DNA from: an uncultured Muribaculaceae bacterium
Lineage (GTDB): Bacteria > Bacteroidota > Bacteroidia > Bacteroidales > Muribaculaceae
Direction: 5' to 3'
Assembly: GCA_934663645.1 (NCBI GenBank)
Contig: CAKUKR010000029.1
Location: 1 to 25,002, forward strand
Length of the DNA stretch: 25,002 nt
Shown in pieces: positions 15,747-24,969 of this stretch (its first letter is position 1; every line of letters starts with the position of its first letter). The notes under the pieces were generated by a model. The model was not told where the DNA came from and did not search any database. It saw only the letters and a list, made by a program, of their open reading frames with translations. The translations under genes were made by a program, and so were the position numbers.

Positions 15747-16643
15747 TCAGATACGGCTGTCGTAGCCTATCGACACTAACGCCTGGCGCAGCAGTTGCCG
15801 CGTATTGCCTGTGACGCTCACCAGCGGCAGACGAAGCACCTCTTGCGCCAATCCCAGATGAGCCAGGGCGCATTTTACGCCAGCGGGGTTGCCGTCAACA
15901 AACAGCAGCCGGAACACTTCCGCAAACTCGTGGTGCAGCCGGCGTGCCCCCTCCATATCTCCCGAGAGTGCCTTGTGTACCATTTCGGAGAACTTGCGCG
16001 GACAGGCGTTGCCGAGTACGGAGATAACTCCTGACGCGCCGAGGCTTATCAGCGGGAACGTGATGCCGTCGTCGCCGGAGATGACGTTGAAGCCCTGAGG
16101 GGCATGCTTGATGATTTGCTCTATCTGCGTGAAATTGCCCGAGGCTTCCTTGACGGCTATGATGTTGTCAACCTCTGCAAGGCGCAGGGTGGTTTCCGCT
16201 GTCATGTTGACCCCGGTACGTCCCGGCACGTTGTACAATATCACCGGCAGGGGAGATGCTTGCGCTATTTCGGTGTAATGGCGGTATATGCCCTCTTGCT
16301 GGGGCTTGTTGTAGAAGGGTACTACTGACAGCACCGCCGCATAACCGTCCAAGTCGCGGCTTTGTATCTCGTGGCATACGGCCGCTGTGCAGTTGCCCCC
16401 GATGCCTATGACGAGGGGAACGCGGCCGGCAGTATAACGGCGTACGGCATCGGACACTCGCTCTATTTCGTCGTGAGTCATAGTCGCGGTTTCTCCCGTC
16501 GTGCCTTGCACGACGATGAAGTCTGCGCCCTCATCGATTATATACTCAACGAGGCGTTTCAGAGCCTCGTAATCAATGCTTTTGTCTGCTTGAAACGGGG
16601 TGACGAGAGCCACGCCCATTCCCGTGGGTTGGAAGTAGACCAT
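15747..16643 (-). CDS. dapA: 4-hydroxy-tetrahydrodipicolinate synthase
   Basis: Condenses pyruvate with aspartate semialdehyde, the first committed step to lysine and diaminopimelate for peptidoglycan. The 298-residue TIM-barrel protein keeps the GTTGE motif (T48/T49), Y111 (PFYNKP), Y137 and R142 (LYNVPGRTG), and the Schiff-base lysine K165 (AVKEASGN). The frame is open 24 bases further upstream, but that longer start (at 16667) would lie inside the -7 element at 16665-16672, before any possible transcript start. ATG 16643 (MVYFQPTGMGVALVTPF) also fits family members, so it is chosen. First gene of a dapA-dnaG-ABC ATPase run. Confidence 0.96.
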   Translation of the reverse strand: MVYFQPTGMGVALVTPFQADKSIDYEALKRLVEYIIDEGADFIVVQGTTGETATMTHDEIERVSDAVRRYTAGRVPLVIGIGGNCTAAVCHEIQSRDLDGYAAVLSVVPFYNKPQQEGIYRHYTEIAQASPLPVILYNVPGRTGVNMTAETTLRLAEVDNIIAVKEASGNFTQIEQIIKHAPQGFNVISGDDGITFPLISLGASGVISVLGNACPRKFSEMVHKALSGDMEGARRLHHEFAEVFRLLFVDGNPAGVKCALAHLGLAQEVLRLPLVSVTGNTRQLLRQALVSIGYDSRI

Positions 16644-16664
16644 ATAGGATTGTTTTCTATGCCA

Positions 16665-16695
16665 CAAAAGTAGGAAAAAATCGCGATACAGCCAA
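16665..16695 (-). promoter_or_regulatory. Bacteroidetes promoter for dapA-dnaG
   Basis: On the minus strand, CTTG (its TTG being plus-strand 16693-16695), 20 bases, then TACTTTTG (16672-16665). Transcription would start near 16658, leaving only about 15 bases before the dapA ATG. Confidence 0.75.
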
Positions 16696-16736
16696 GTGTG
16701 TGTGACGGCTCTTTTGCTGTGTGCCGTGGTTGCAGA

Positions 16737-17954
16737 TTATCTTCTCGAAGACGCGATGGCATCCTCGTATATCTCCATAAGCCGCTTGTAATGGCTTTCT
16801 GGCGAGAAGTTCTCCATGGCAAATTCACGGCAGCTCTCCCGCATGGCGGCATACTCGGCTTCAGGCATATTCCATGCTTCCTCCATGCAGCTGGCGAGTG
16901 CGTCGGCATCCCCGACATCTATGAGCCAGCCAGTCTTTCCCGGCACGATGATTTCCGGGATGCCGCCTATCCGCGTGCCTATTGCCGGCCGGGCGAGCAT
17001 ATTCGCCTCGATTACAGTCATCGGGTTATTTTCCATCCATTCAGAAGGTACAAGTACCGCTTTCGCTTCCCTTACGGTCTTATCCAGCTTTTCCCCCTTA
17101 AGAAATCCGAGTGTTTCGACGTTGGGTAGCGATTGCCGTTCAATGTATTCCAACATCCTGCCTTCCCCAGCAAATTTTATCTTGACATTCGGCGCTTTCT
17201 TTGCGGCTTCCATTATTGTGGCTATCCCTTTCTCCTCTGTAAGCCTGCCGAAGAACAGCAGGTAATCCTGAGTATGTCTTGATGCGTCTTTTAATGGGGT
17301 GAAATTGAATAGTATATCGCTTTTAGCCTGAAAATAAGGGTGGTGAAGACTCATTTGGCTGATATACTCATGGTTTAGGAAAATATATTTGGAGATGTAT
17401 TTGTCATAATTGAACAGAAAGTCCTTGTGTATCATCTCCAGCATGCTGAACAGACTTATAGTCAGATTGTTGTCATAGCATTGGTGGAAAAGGCAATTTG
17501 TGTATAGGCTGTTTCGGCAATTGTGGCAATGCTTGCCCTTAAGCATCCAATTGGCTGTAGGGCATACCAGCCTTGAGTCATGGATTGTCATAACAACCGG
17601 TACTCCGTGTTTGGCAAATACCGGCAGTATCGACATTGACAGACCATTGAAGATATTGTGGAGGTGCGCGATGTCCGGTTTGGTATCTGTCAGAAGCTTA
17701 TCCAGCTTACGGGCGGCATCGCTGTTACGGAAAAACCTTGGTATGGCTTTGATTTTCCCTCCAAAGCTCTGCTCTCGTATTTCAGGTGCGTCAGCGAAAT
17801 ATTTGTCGTACTCCGACGGCAGGTTCTTGTGGTATCGTGTGCAGAACGGTATGACCTCATGCCCATGGGAGGACAGCAGCTCCATGGTGTTGAAAAAGAC
17901 CCTTTCTGCGCCGGCTCGCACATAATGGTACTTGTTGACTTGTAGAACCTTCAT
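16737..17954 (-). CDS. Family 4 glycosyltransferase
   Basis: A retaining GT-B glycosyltransferase of 405 residues. The N-terminal half has MKVLQVNKYHYVRAGAERVF, typical of acceptor-side domains, and HNIFNGLS near 99-106. The donor half carries FGRLTEEKGI, the LPSEWMENNPMTVIEANMLARP nucleotide-sugar region with its E-x7-E spacing, and GGIPEIIVPGKTGWL. Between the two lies a cysteine cluster, C131, C143, C146, C154 and C159 (CP...CHNC...C...C), that could bind zinc; similar clusters occur in some GT4 enzymes. It stands alone, unlike most polysaccharide genes. The centre of the gene (about 17200-17500) is visibly richer in A+T than its neighbours, which suggests horizontal origin. Donor and acceptor unknown. 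Confidence 0.9.
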   Translation of the reverse strand: MKVLQVNKYHYVRAGAERVFFNTMELLSSHGHEVIPFCTRYHKNLPSEYDKYFADAPEIREQSFGGKIKAIPRFFRNSDAARKLDKLLTDTKPDIAHLHNIFNGLSMSILPVFAKHGVPVVMTIHDSRLVCPTANWMLKGKHCHNCRNSLYTNCLFHQCYDNNLTISLFSMLEMIHKDFLFNYDKYISKYIFLNHEYISQMSLHHPYFQAKSDILFNFTPLKDASRHTQDYLLFFGRLTEEKGIATIMEAAKKAPNVKIKFAGEGRMLEYIERQSLPNVETLGFLKGEKLDKTVREAKAVLVPSEWMENNPMTVIEANMLARPAIGTRIGGIPEIIVPGKTGWLIDVGDADALASCMEEAWNMPEAEYAAMRESCREFAMENFSPESHYKRLMEIYEDAIASSRR

Positions 17955-17976
17955 ATAGTTGGTAGTCGGATAACCT

Positions 17977-18008
17977 GAAATATAACTACATTATTAACGA
18001 TGCCGCAA
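17977..18008 (-). promoter_or_regulatory. Weak candidate promoter for the GT4 gene
   Basis: On the minus strand TTG (18008-18006), 21 bases, then TATATTTC (17984-17977), one base off TAnnTTTG. It lies 23 bases before the GT4 start codon. Position is right but the match is imperfect. Confidence 0.35.
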
Positions 18009-18062
18009 TGCCTTTATTTTGTGCTGTGGCATAATTGGCAGCCCGGTTGAGACATAGCATGT

Positions 18063-18104
18063 GCAAGAAAGCTCTCCACGGCATACGGTCGTGGAGAGCC
18101 TTGC
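18063..18104 (-). terminator. Terminator of the thrS-infC-rpmI-rplT cluster
   Basis: A perfect 10-bp stem, GCTCTCCACG (18071-18080) with CGTGGAGAGC (18090-18099), has a 9-base loop. On the minus strand it is followed by TTTCTTGC, and an outer GCAAG/CTTGC pair can extend it. It is 40 bases past the rplT stop codon. Confidence 0.8.
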
Positions 18105-18143
18105 TATGCTTGTTCAGGTGGACAGTCCCACCGAATGGGTATT

Positions 18144-18494
18144 TCAGGCGTTCTTCACCTTGTCTACGATAGCCTTGAAAGCCTCGGGGTTGTTGACAGC
18201 GAGGTCAGCGAGGACTTTGCGGTTGATTTCGATACCTGCTTTGTGGATCAGGCCCATGAGCTTGGAGTATGAGAGATCCTCCAGGCGTGCGGCAGCATTG
18301 ATACGCTGGATCCACAGTGCGCGGAAGTTGCGCTTCTTCTGCTTGCGGTCACGGTAGGCGTAGGTCAGACCTTTTTCCCAGGTGTTCTTGGCGACGGTCC
18401 ATACGTTGCGGCGGCTTCCGTAGTAGCCGCGTGTGAGTTTCAGGATTTTCTTTCTTTTGGCACGTGATGCAACGTGGTTGACTGATCTTGGCAT
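18144..18494 (-). CDS. rplT: 50S ribosomal protein L20
   Basis: Binds 23S rRNA early in large-subunit assembly. The 116-residue, very basic product has the L20 start [20 protein letters not shown], the Arg-rich [15 protein letters not shown] segment, and the conserved [24 protein letters not shown] block. Length is normal for the family. It is the last gene of the cluster, 123 bases after rpmI, an unusually long spacer for such a pair. A strong terminator follows. Confidence 0.98.
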   Translation of the reverse strand: MPRSVNHVASRAKRKKILKLTRGYYGSRRNVWTVAKNTWEKGLTYAYRDRKQKKRNFRALWIQRINAAARLEDLSYSKLMGLIHKAGIEINRKVLADLAVNNPEAFKAIVDKVKNA

Positions 18495-18511
18495 TTCTTT
18501 TTCGATTTTTT

Positions 18512-18558
18512 GGATGTGAGCGGCAGTGTGAAGATTGCTCTTGGTGTGCTCCGCATCC
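18512..18558 (-). other. Possible RNA structure upstream of rplT
   Basis: On the minus strand GGATG (18558-18554) pairs with CATCC (18516-18512), and GAGC (18551-18548) with GCTC (18521-18518), with a small internal loop and an apical loop of 26 bases. It ends 17 bases before the rplT ATG and has no T-run. L20 is known in other phyla to control its own operon by binding mRNA, so an autoregulatory site is conceivable; this is inference. Confidence 0.35.
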
Positions 18559-18617
18559 GGTTAATAAAAATTGAGATGAGATTGAATTTTGTTGTCAGGC
18601 GTTATGCCGCGCGGTGC

Positions 18618-18815
18618 TTACTTGAGGGCGAGCAGTTCGCGGACAGCCTTGATGTTGGCACTGTCTACCAGTCCTGTGTGGTCGAGGTTGCGTTTGCGCT
18701 TCTTCGACTTCTTGGTCAGAATGTGGCTGTGGTAGGCATGCTTTCTTTTGATTTTGCCTGTTCCAGTAAGGGCGAAACGCTTCTTGCTGGCGGCATTGGT
18801 CTTAACCTTTGGCAT
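18618..18815 (-). CDS. rpmI: 50S ribosomal protein L35
   Basis: A 65-residue, Lys/Arg-rich protein of the large subunit. [20 protein letters not shown] and the [20 protein letters not shown] segment are diagnostic, and the end [14 protein letters not shown] fits. It has the usual place between infC and rplT, 67 bases after infC. Confidence 0.98.
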   Translation of the reverse strand: MPKVKTNAASKKRFALTGTGKIKRKHAYHSHILTKKSKKRKRNLDHTGLVDSANIKAVRELLALK

Positions 18816-18847
18816 TGTTGTGAAGAAAATTTAGTTGTTTGTAATTC

Positions 18848-18871
18848 ACCTCGGCACTGGGTGCCTACGGT
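18848..18871 (-). other. Small stem-loop in the infC-rpmI spacer
   Basis: GGCAC (18853-18857) and GTGCC (18861-18865) form a 5-bp stem with a 3-base loop, and ACC (18848-18850) can pair with GGT (18869-18871) outside it. No T-run follows. It may be a regulatory or processing element; support is weak. Confidence 0.3.
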
Positions 18872-18882
18872 CTCTGTTAATT

Positions 18883-19569
18883 TTATTCTCGTGTAGAATT
18901 GTTGTCTGTTGCTGGTTTGTCGCCGTTCTCTTTCTTTTCAGGGCGAGGGGCTTTATCCTTTTTCGGCGCTTGTGCCTTTACGGGCGAGAGCATGATGGTC
19001 ATGCGCTTCCCCTCGAGCACGGGCATCATCTCCACCTTGCCGTATTCCTCGAGGTCGTTGGCAAAGCGCAGCAGGAGGATTTCTCCCTGTTCCTTGAAGA
19101 GGATTGAGCGTCCGCGGAAGAACACGTATGCCTTCACTTTTGAGCCCTCGGAGAGGAATCCCTTGGCATGCTTCAGCTTGAAGTTGTAGTCATGGTCGTC
19201 AGTCTGCGGTCCGAAACGGATTTCCTTGACAACAACCTTGGTCGCCTTCTGCTTCTGTTCCTTCTGGCGTTTTTTCTGCTGATAGAGAAATTTCTGGTAG
19301 TCCAGGATGCGGCATACGGGCGGGTCTGCCGTGGGGGAAATCTCAATCAGGTCGAGTTCCTGCTCGCGTGCAATGCGCAGGGCCTTGTCTATCGGGTAAA
19401 CGCCTTGCTCCACATTGTCGCCCACGAGACGCACCTCACGCGCACGGATATGCTCGTTGGTTGCATACGGGTCTTTGTTGTTCCGGTCGCCCGGCCGCGG
19501 ACGCTGTCCGGGACGGGGGCGTGAGCCGCCCGGTCGCCGTGGTCCGTTGAATTGGGGTTTTTTCTCCAT
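18883..19569 (-). CDS. infC: Translation initiation factor IF-3
   Basis: Binds the 30S subunit and checks start codon and initiator tRNA. The 228-residue product has an N-domain with [29 protein letters not shown] and the [25 protein letters not shown] segment. A Lys/Gln-rich linker joins it to a C-domain with [25 protein letters not shown]. Two tails lie outside the core: about 35 N-terminal residues rich in Pro, Arg and Gly, and about 25 charged C-terminal residues. Both look disordered, as is common in Bacteroidetes IF-3. ATG 19569 is the start. It lies 56 bases after thrS. Confidence 0.97.
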   Translation of the reverse strand: MEKKPQFNGPRRPGGSRPRPGQRPRPGDRNNKDPYATNEHIRAREVRLVGDNVEQGVYPIDKALRIAREQELDLIEISPTADPPVCRILDYQKFLYQQKKRQKEQKQKATKVVVKEIRFGPQTDDHDYNFKLKHAKGFLSEGSKVKAYVFFRGRSILFKEQGEILLLRFANDLEEYGKVEMMPVLEGKRMTIMLSPVKAQAPKKDKAPRPEKKENGDKPATDNNSTRE

Positions 19570-19625
19570 TCAGTAGTTTCTGGATGTGTTTGTTGTTATC
19601 TTGTTTTTAGTTGTTTCTGTTATTG

Positions 19626-21557
19626 TCAGTCGGTCATGGCGGCAACTTCCGCGTTGATCAGGTCGGCAAACGACTGTATCGTCATCGCGCCCTTGTCGCC
19701 CTCGCCCTGGCGGCGCACAGCCACGAGGCCTTCGGCGGCTTCCTTCTCGCCTACGACGAGCAGGTAGGGGATTTTCTTGAGCTCGTTGTCGCGTATCTTC
19801 TTGCCGATTTTCTCATTGCGGTCGTCCACCATGGCACGCACGTCTGCCTGGTCGAGCTGCTTGCGCACCTCGTAGGCGTAGTCGTTGTATTTTTCCGAGA
19901 TTGGGAGGATGACGGCCTGTTCCGGTATGAGCCACAGCGGCAGCTTGCCGGCAGTGTGCTCCAGCAGCACTGCCACGAAACGTTCCATCGAGCCGAAGGG
20001 GGCGCGGTGTATCATCACAGGGCGGTGCTTCTGGTTGTCAGAGCCGGTATATTCCAGCCCGAAGCGTTCCGGCAGGTTGTAGTCCACCTGGATTGTGCCG
20101 AGCTGCCAGCGGCGGCCGATTGCGTCGCGCACCATGAAGTCGAGCTTGGGCCCGTAGAAAGCGGCCTCGCCGGTTTCGGTGCGGGCGTTGAGCCCCTTCT
20201 CTGCGCAGGCCTCGATGATAGCCTGTTCCGCCAGATGCCAGTTCTCGTCGCTGCCGATGTATTTTGTCTTGTTGTTCGGGTCGCGCAGCGAAATCTGAGC
20301 CTCGTAGTTGTCAAACTTGAGAGCCTTGAAGATGTAGAGGATTATGTCCATCACCTTGAGGAACTCGTCCTTGATCTGGTTGGGGGCGCAGAATATGTGG
20401 GCGTCGTCCTGCGTAAATCCGCGCACACGGGTCAGTCCGTGCAGCTCGCCGCTCTGCTCGTAGCGGTATACGGTGCCGAACTCTGCCAGGCGCAGCGGCA
20501 GGTCGCGGTAGCTGCGCGGTGAGGTCTTGTATATCTCGCAGTGGTGCGGGCAGTTCATCGGTTTGAGCATGTACTCCTCGCCCTCCTCGGGTGTGTGGAT
20601 AGGCTGGAACGAGTCCTTGCCGTATTTTGCCCAGTGGCCCGAAGTCACGTACAGCTGCTTGTTGCCGATGTGCGGGGTTATCACCTGCAGGTATCCGTAC
20701 TGCTTCTGTATCTTGCGCAGGAACTGTTCGAGGCGGTCACGCAGAGCCGCGCCCTTGGGCAGCCACAGGGGGAGTCCCTGTCCTACGGTCTGTGAGAACG
20801 CGAACAGCTCCATCTCCTTGCCCAGCTTGCGGTGGTCGCGCTTCTTGGCTTCCTCGAGCATGGCGAGATACTCGTCGAGCATCTTTTTCTTGGGGAATGT
20901 GATGCCGTACACACGCACCAGCTGGTCGCGCTTCTCGTCGCCGCGCCAGTATGCGCCGGCCAGCGACAGTATCTTGACGGCCTTGATAGGGGAGGTGTCG
21001 GGTATGTGCGGCCCGCGGCAGAGGTCGGTGAACGCTCCCTGCGTATAGGTGGTGATGTGTCCGTCTTCCAGCTCGCTGATCAGCTCACACTTGTACTTCT
21101 CGCCACGGTCGCCGAACATCTTCAGCGCGTCGGCTTTTGAGATGTCGCGGCGCACGATAGCCTCCTTGCGCTGTGCCAGCTCGAGCATCTTCTTCTCTAT
21201 CTTGCCGAAATCGTCGTCGGTGAGCTTGTTCTCACCCGGGTCGATGTCGTAATAGAACCCGTTTTCGATAGCCGGTCCGATGCCGAACTTCACGCCGGGG
21301 TACAGTTCCTGAAGAGCCTCCGCGAGCAGGTGTGCCGAGGAGTGCCAGAAGGCGTGCTTGCCCTCGGGCGTATCCCATTTGAACAGTTGGACTGCCGCGT
21401 CGCCCGTGACTGGGCGGGACAGGTCCCAATCCTCACCGTTGACCTTGGCAGCAAGCACGTCTGACGCCAGACGCGGGCTTATGCTGCGTGCTATCTCGAG
21501 GGGGGTAGTTCCTTCGGGATACTCTCTGACACTGTTGTCCGGAAAAGTTATGTTCAT
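19626..21557 (-). CDS. thrS: Threonyl-tRNA synthetase
   Basis: Charges tRNA-Thr and edits mis-charged serine. The 643-residue protein shows the full bacterial layout. A TGS domain (1-62) comes first, then an editing domain with H72 and H76 (HSSAH) and the [10 protein letters not shown] motif with C180. The class II catalytic core has C336 in NCPHHCE as a zinc ligand and motif 2 in [23 protein letters not shown]-terminal anticodon-binding domain completes it ([23 protein letters not shown] onward). It heads the thrS-infC-rpmI-rplT cluster and has a consensus promoter about 75 bases upstream. Confidence 0.98.
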   Translation of the reverse strand: MNITFPDNSVREYPEGTTPLEIARSISPRLASDVLAAKVNGEDWDLSRPVTGDAAVQLFKWDTPEGKHAFWHSSAHLLAEALQELYPGVKFGIGPAIENGFYYDIDPGENKLTDDDFGKIEKKMLELAQRKEAIVRRDISKADALKMFGDRGEKYKCELISELEDGHITTYTQGAFTDLCRGPHIPDTSPIKAVKILSLAGAYWRGDEKRDQLVRVYGITFPKKKMLDEYLAMLEEAKKRDHRKLGKEMELFAFSQTVGQGLPLWLPKGAALRDRLEQFLRKIQKQYGYLQVITPHIGNKQLYVTSGHWAKYGKDSFQPIHTPEEGEEYMLKPMNCPHHCEIYKTSPRSYRDLPLRLAEFGTVYRYEQSGELHGLTRVRGFTQDDAHIFCAPNQIKDEFLKVMDIILYIFKALKFDNYEAQISLRDPNNKTKYIGSDENWHLAEQAIIEACAEKGLNARTETGEAAFYGPKLDFMVRDAIGRRWQLGTIQVDYNLPERFGLEYTGSDNQKHRPVMIHRAPFGSMERFVAVLLEHTAGKLPLWLIPEQAVILPISEKYNDYAYEVRKQLDQADVRAMVDDRNEKIGKKIRDNELKKIPYLLVVGEKEAAEGLVAVRRQGEGDKGAMTIQSFADLINAEVAAMTD

Positions 21558-21639
21558 AATCAGCTGTGTCTGTGTTTGTTGTTATGCCTTTGGCGGCATG
21601 GCAACGGTTGTCGCCACGCTCTCCTCGGCAAATATCGCG

Positions 21640-21671
21640 CAAAGATACGCATTTTTTCGCATTGCGGCAAA
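21640..21671 (-). promoter_or_regulatory. Bacteroidetes promoter for thrS-infC-rpmI-rplT
   Basis: On the minus strand TTTG (21671-21668), 20 bases, then TATCTTTG (21647-21640): full consensus. Transcription would start near 21633, giving a leader of about 75 bases in which ATGCC/GGCAT can form a short hairpin. Confidence 0.87.
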
Positions 21672-21724
21672 TAAACTCGCCCCTGCTGTGCGAAAAAATC
21701 ATTTTTGGCTGTTTGTGACGTGCC

Positions 21725-23737
21725 TTACTTCATCCCTTTCAGCACCTTGTACGAGGGGAGGATGCCGAGCTCGCCGGCTCGAGACAGGTCGGAGAATGCC
21801 GACTGGCGGTTGCCCAGCGCCAGGTATGTCAGCCCCCGGTTGTAATAGGCTTCAGCATACTCGGGGTTCAGCTCTATGGCACGCGAATAGCATTGCAGGG
21901 CAGTGGTGTAGTCGCCCACATTATAGTATATGTTGCCCTTGTCAAACCATGCGTAGATGAGGCGCGGGTTCAGTTCGACAGCCTTGTCCAGGTCTGCCAT
22001 TGCGTCTGCCGCCGTGGGGCGCAGTGAGTTCTTCTCGTCGGATGCAGCCGTGCGCGACAGCGCGTCCTTGACAGTGGCGCGGGCCAGGTAGGCGGCGGTG
22101 AACTGTGGGTTCATATCGACAGCCTTGTCCAGGTCGGCGAGTGCGCTGTCATAGTTCTTGAGCAGCGAGTGCACCACTCCGCGCCCGAGGTAGTCTATCG
22201 GGCGGGCGTTGCCCGTGCTTATTATTGAGGTGAAGTCGTCGGCAATGGCAAACAGCTCGTCGGCCTGCTGCTGCGTCAGTGCGCCGCCGCTGTTGGTGAT
22301 GTACAGGGTGCGAGGCAGCAGACGCGAGCGGTTGATGTCCTCTATCTCCTTGAAATAGTTGGACATGGGGCGCAGCGACGTGCGTCCGTCGTAAATCGAT
22401 ATGGCGAACATCGGCTCGGGGTCGATGCGTGTGGAGCGGTCCTGAACGCGCCCCTTGATCTTGTCGGCATATTTCAGCTCCACATCCTCCGTCTCGTTCA
22501 CCGTCACGAGGCGGTTGAAGCGTTCCATGACGTCGATTTCCGACTCACCCTCGCCCTGCTCCATGCCGCGGTCGTTGGTAACGCCGGCCTCGATAGTCGG
22601 GCGGTCGAGCGGGTTGCGGCGCGGGTTGTCAACATACTTGCGCACCATGTCGTCGGCATACATCATCATCTGTATCGCGCCGCGCTGGTCGCCCAGCCCC
22701 TGCCGCGCCTGGGCCATGCCGTAATAGATAGGGTAGAACTTGGGGTAACGCTTCTGTATGGCTGTGAAATCGGCTATCGCCTGCCGCCACCTGTGCAGGT
22801 TGAGCGAGATGATAGCGCGGTTGTAGAGGGCGTGGAAATTGCCCGGCTCGCGTTTCAGCACACGCGAGAAGTCATCGTATGCCCCCTCCATGTCGAGGTA
22901 TTCGAGGCGCAGCAACGCGCGGTTGTACGTCGCCGCCGTATTGTCCGGATCCAGCTCGAGCGCATAGTTGTAGTCAGCCAATGCGCCGGCATAGCTGTCG
23001 ATGTTGTAGCGCAGCCACGCACGGTTCACGTACATGTCCGCGTTCTGCGGGTCGAGGCGTATCACCTCGTCCATGTCCGCCACGGCCTCCTTCCACTCCT
23101 TGCGCTTGACGTGCACGTCCGCCCGCATCAGGTAATTGTTTATCTCCGAGTTTGACAGCTCGATAGAGCGGTCGATGTCCTGCATGGCCTGAATGGTGTC
23201 GCCCATGACGAGCCTGGCACGCGCACGCGCCGAATACGCCTCGCTGAATTTCGGGTTGCTGTCTATGGCGCGTGTGAGCAGCGTGTCCGCCTCGCCTGCA
23301 CGCTCCAGGTTGAGCAGCGCGACGCCCTTGTAGAACATGAAATACTTGTCCGTAGGCTCATACTTCAGCCCGATGTCGTAATCCTCGATGGCTAGCGAGT
23401 CGCGGTGCAGGTTCTGGCGGCAGAAGCCGCGCAGCTTGTACGCCTCGGTGATGAACTTGTTGCGCTCTATCGATGCCGAGCAATCCTGCTCCGCCCCCTG
23501 GTAATCCTCCAGGTTCAGCTTGGCCAGTGCACGCAGGAAATACGGCTCTGCGAGGTACGGCTTGGCCTTGATAGCCTGGTTGAAATACTGTATGGCGAGC
23601 ATATAGTCCTCCATCGACAGGACATTCCTGCCGATGTTGACCATCTGCTCGGCGTTGACCTGCGCGGCAGCCGTCAGCGGCGAAGCCGCCGCCACCGCCA
23701 CTACCGTCCCGAGTAATATCTTGGTGCTTCTCTTCAC
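21725..23737 (-). CDS. Exported tetratricopeptide-repeat protein
   Basis: A 670-residue protein with a signal peptide (MKRSTKILLGTVVAVAAASPLTAAA, cut near residue 25) and two TPR blocks. About nine repeats fill residues 30-370, for example YVNRAWLRYNIDSYAGALADYNYALELDP. Three or more lie in 520-660, for example YAWFDKGNIYYNVGDYTTALQCYSRAIELNP. Between them is a region of about 130 residues without TPR character (MERFNRLVTVNETEDVELKYADKIKGR and ISIYDGRTSLRP), which may be the specific binding part. Role unknown; a periplasmic or outer-membrane scaffold is likely. It begins 15 bases after the AAA ATPase gene and has no promoter match of its own, so it may be read from the promoter at 24970-25001. 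Confidence 0.88.
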   Translation of the reverse strand: MKRSTKILLGTVVAVAAASPLTAAAQVNAEQMVNIGRNVLSMEDYMLAIQYFNQAIKAKPYLAEPYFLRALAKLNLEDYQGAEQDCSASIERNKFITEAYKLRGFCRQNLHRDSLAIEDYDIGLKYEPTDKYFMFYKGVALLNLERAGEADTLLTRAIDSNPKFSEAYSARARARLVMGDTIQAMQDIDRSIELSNSEINNYLMRADVHVKRKEWKEAVADMDEVIRLDPQNADMYVNRAWLRYNIDSYAGALADYNYALELDPDNTAATYNRALLRLEYLDMEGAYDDFSRVLKREPGNFHALYNRAIISLNLHRWRQAIADFTAIQKRYPKFYPIYYGMAQARQGLGDQRGAIQMMMYADDMVRKYVDNPRRNPLDRPTIEAGVTNDRGMEQGEGESEIDVMERFNRLVTVNETEDVELKYADKIKGRVQDRSTRIDPEPMFAISIYDGRTSLRPMSNYFKEIEDINRSRLLPRTLYITNSGGALTQQQADELFAIADDFTSIISTGNARPIDYLGRGVVHSLLKNYDSALADLDKAVDMNPQFTAAYLARATVKDALSRTAASDEKNSLRPTAADAMADLDKAVELNPRLIYAWFDKGNIYYNVGDYTTALQCYSRAIELNPEYAEAYYNRGLTYLALGNRQSAFSDLSRAGELGILPSYKVLKGMK

Positions 23738-23752
23738 AGTGAGAGTCGTTGG

Positions 23753-24820
23753 CTAATTGTTGTCGTTTGTAACAGCTCCAGTAAATGCAAGCAATGGGGA
23801 GGTGTTTGTATTGTCGAGGCGGTCGAAAGCAGATTGCCCGTCCTTGCGGTCTACGACTATGATGTCTTCGGGCGAGAAGCAGTCCACCACGCTCACAGAC
23901 TGTGTGGCAACGATGATTTGCGACTTGAAGGAGGCGCGTTTCACCAATGCTGCCAGCTTGTTGATTGCTGCCGGGTGCAGCCCGAGCTCGGGCTCGTCGA
24001 TTATTATAGCCTGTGGCGGCGACGGTTGCAGCAGCAGTGTGGCAAGGGCTATGAAACGCAATGTGCCGTCGGAAAAATCAGAAGCATTGAGGTATATGTC
24101 GGAATCTCGTTCCTCCCACTCAAGCGCAATGTACCCCTCCATGTCTTTGTCCGGAGTCAGCTTGAAGCACTTGAAGTAGGGGGCTATGGAGCGTATTGTG
24201 CTTTCGATGATGTTGAATGTCCTCTCGTCAGATGTTTTCAGGCGGTACAGGTATGCGGCAATGTTTGCGCCGTCATGCCGCAGGAACTCATTGTCTCCTA
24301 CACGCGAGGGGCGGCGCATCGGCGATGTCCCGCTCGTGTCGTGGAAATGATAGACCGTGAGGCTTCGCATGAAAGAGCGTATAAATTCTGAGGCCTCGTC
24401 TTGGCTGGTCATAATCGCCGATTCCTCTGTGTCAGAGTCCCATACCTGCATCTGCCGTTTCTCTGCGGATTGCTCATTTGGGGAAGGAGCGGCAATTATT
24501 CCCCTTGTGTATTCGATGTATGCTTTCGGGCCTGCGGATGGCTTGAGCCGGAAACCAAACGAATTGCCGTTGTCAAACTCGATAAGGGCGGTAATGCTTT
24601 CTGATATTTTGCGGCCACGGTACAGCATCGAGTCGATGCCTCCATGTGCAAGCATGTATGCCCCGAGCCGCTGCTCGAGCAAGTGGCGTGTCAGCTCGAA
24701 GAACGAGATGAAATTGCTCTTGCCGGCTCCGTTTGCTCCGAGCAGTATGTTGAGTGTCCGCAAGTCGATGCTGGCGGACTTAATGGACTTGTAATTGGAT
24801 AGTTCAATACGTTTTATCAT
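23753..24820 (-). CDS. AAA family ATPase, RecF/SMC-like (COG4637-type)
   Basis: A 355-residue cytoplasmic ATPase. MIKRIELSNYKSIKSASIDL is the typical start of RecF/SMC-related proteins. Walker A GANGAGKSN lies near 32-40, the DFSDGTLRFIAL signature near 265-276, and Walker B AIIIDEPELGLHP near 287-299, followed by IVATQSVSVVDCF. No TOPRIM or nuclease domain follows, unlike OLD proteins, and no HNH or nuclease gene is adjacent. The frame stays open to 25000, but the promoter at 24970-25001 lies in that extension, and the extension has no family similarity, so ATG 24820 is the start. Relatives are found alone in many genomes; some related ATPases act in phage defence or DNA repair, but nothing here shows which. 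Confidence 0.85.
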   Translation of the reverse strand: MIKRIELSNYKSIKSASIDLRTLNILLGANGAGKSNFISFFELTRHLLEQRLGAYMLAHGGIDSMLYRGRKISESITALIEFDNGNSFGFRLKPSAGPKAYIEYTRGIIAAPSPNEQSAEKRQMQVWDSDTEESAIMTSQDEASEFIRSFMRSLTVYHFHDTSGTSPMRRPSRVGDNEFLRHDGANIAAYLYRLKTSDERTFNIIESTIRSIAPYFKCFKLTPDKDMEGYIALEWEERDSDIYLNASDFSDGTLRFIALATLLLQPSPPQAIIIDEPELGLHPAAINKLAALVKRASFKSQIIVATQSVSVVDCFSPEDIIVVDRKDGQSAFDRLDNTNTSPLLAFTGAVTNDNN

Positions 24821-24969
24821 CACGTACTTGCTTGTTTGCTTAATGGCTTGGATGCGGACACCTCCGCGCCGTGTCCCTGCATTGTCATGCGCAGCTGCGG
24901 TGTTGCCAGCCCTGCCGTGACAATACATTGACGCACGGCTGGCGCGGGATGTGACACCGCCACACTTTG

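Noticed and set aside
17955..18143. Possible Bacteroidales-1 type RNA downstream of rplT
   Set aside because: Such RNAs are known downstream of L20 genes and begin with their own consensus promoter. Here there is no promoter close to the rplT stop, and the hairpin present is explained as a terminator.
19611..20522. 303-codon plus-strand frame opposite thrS
   Set aside because: Antisense to the conserved catalytic part of threonyl-tRNA synthetase; no motif and no promoter.
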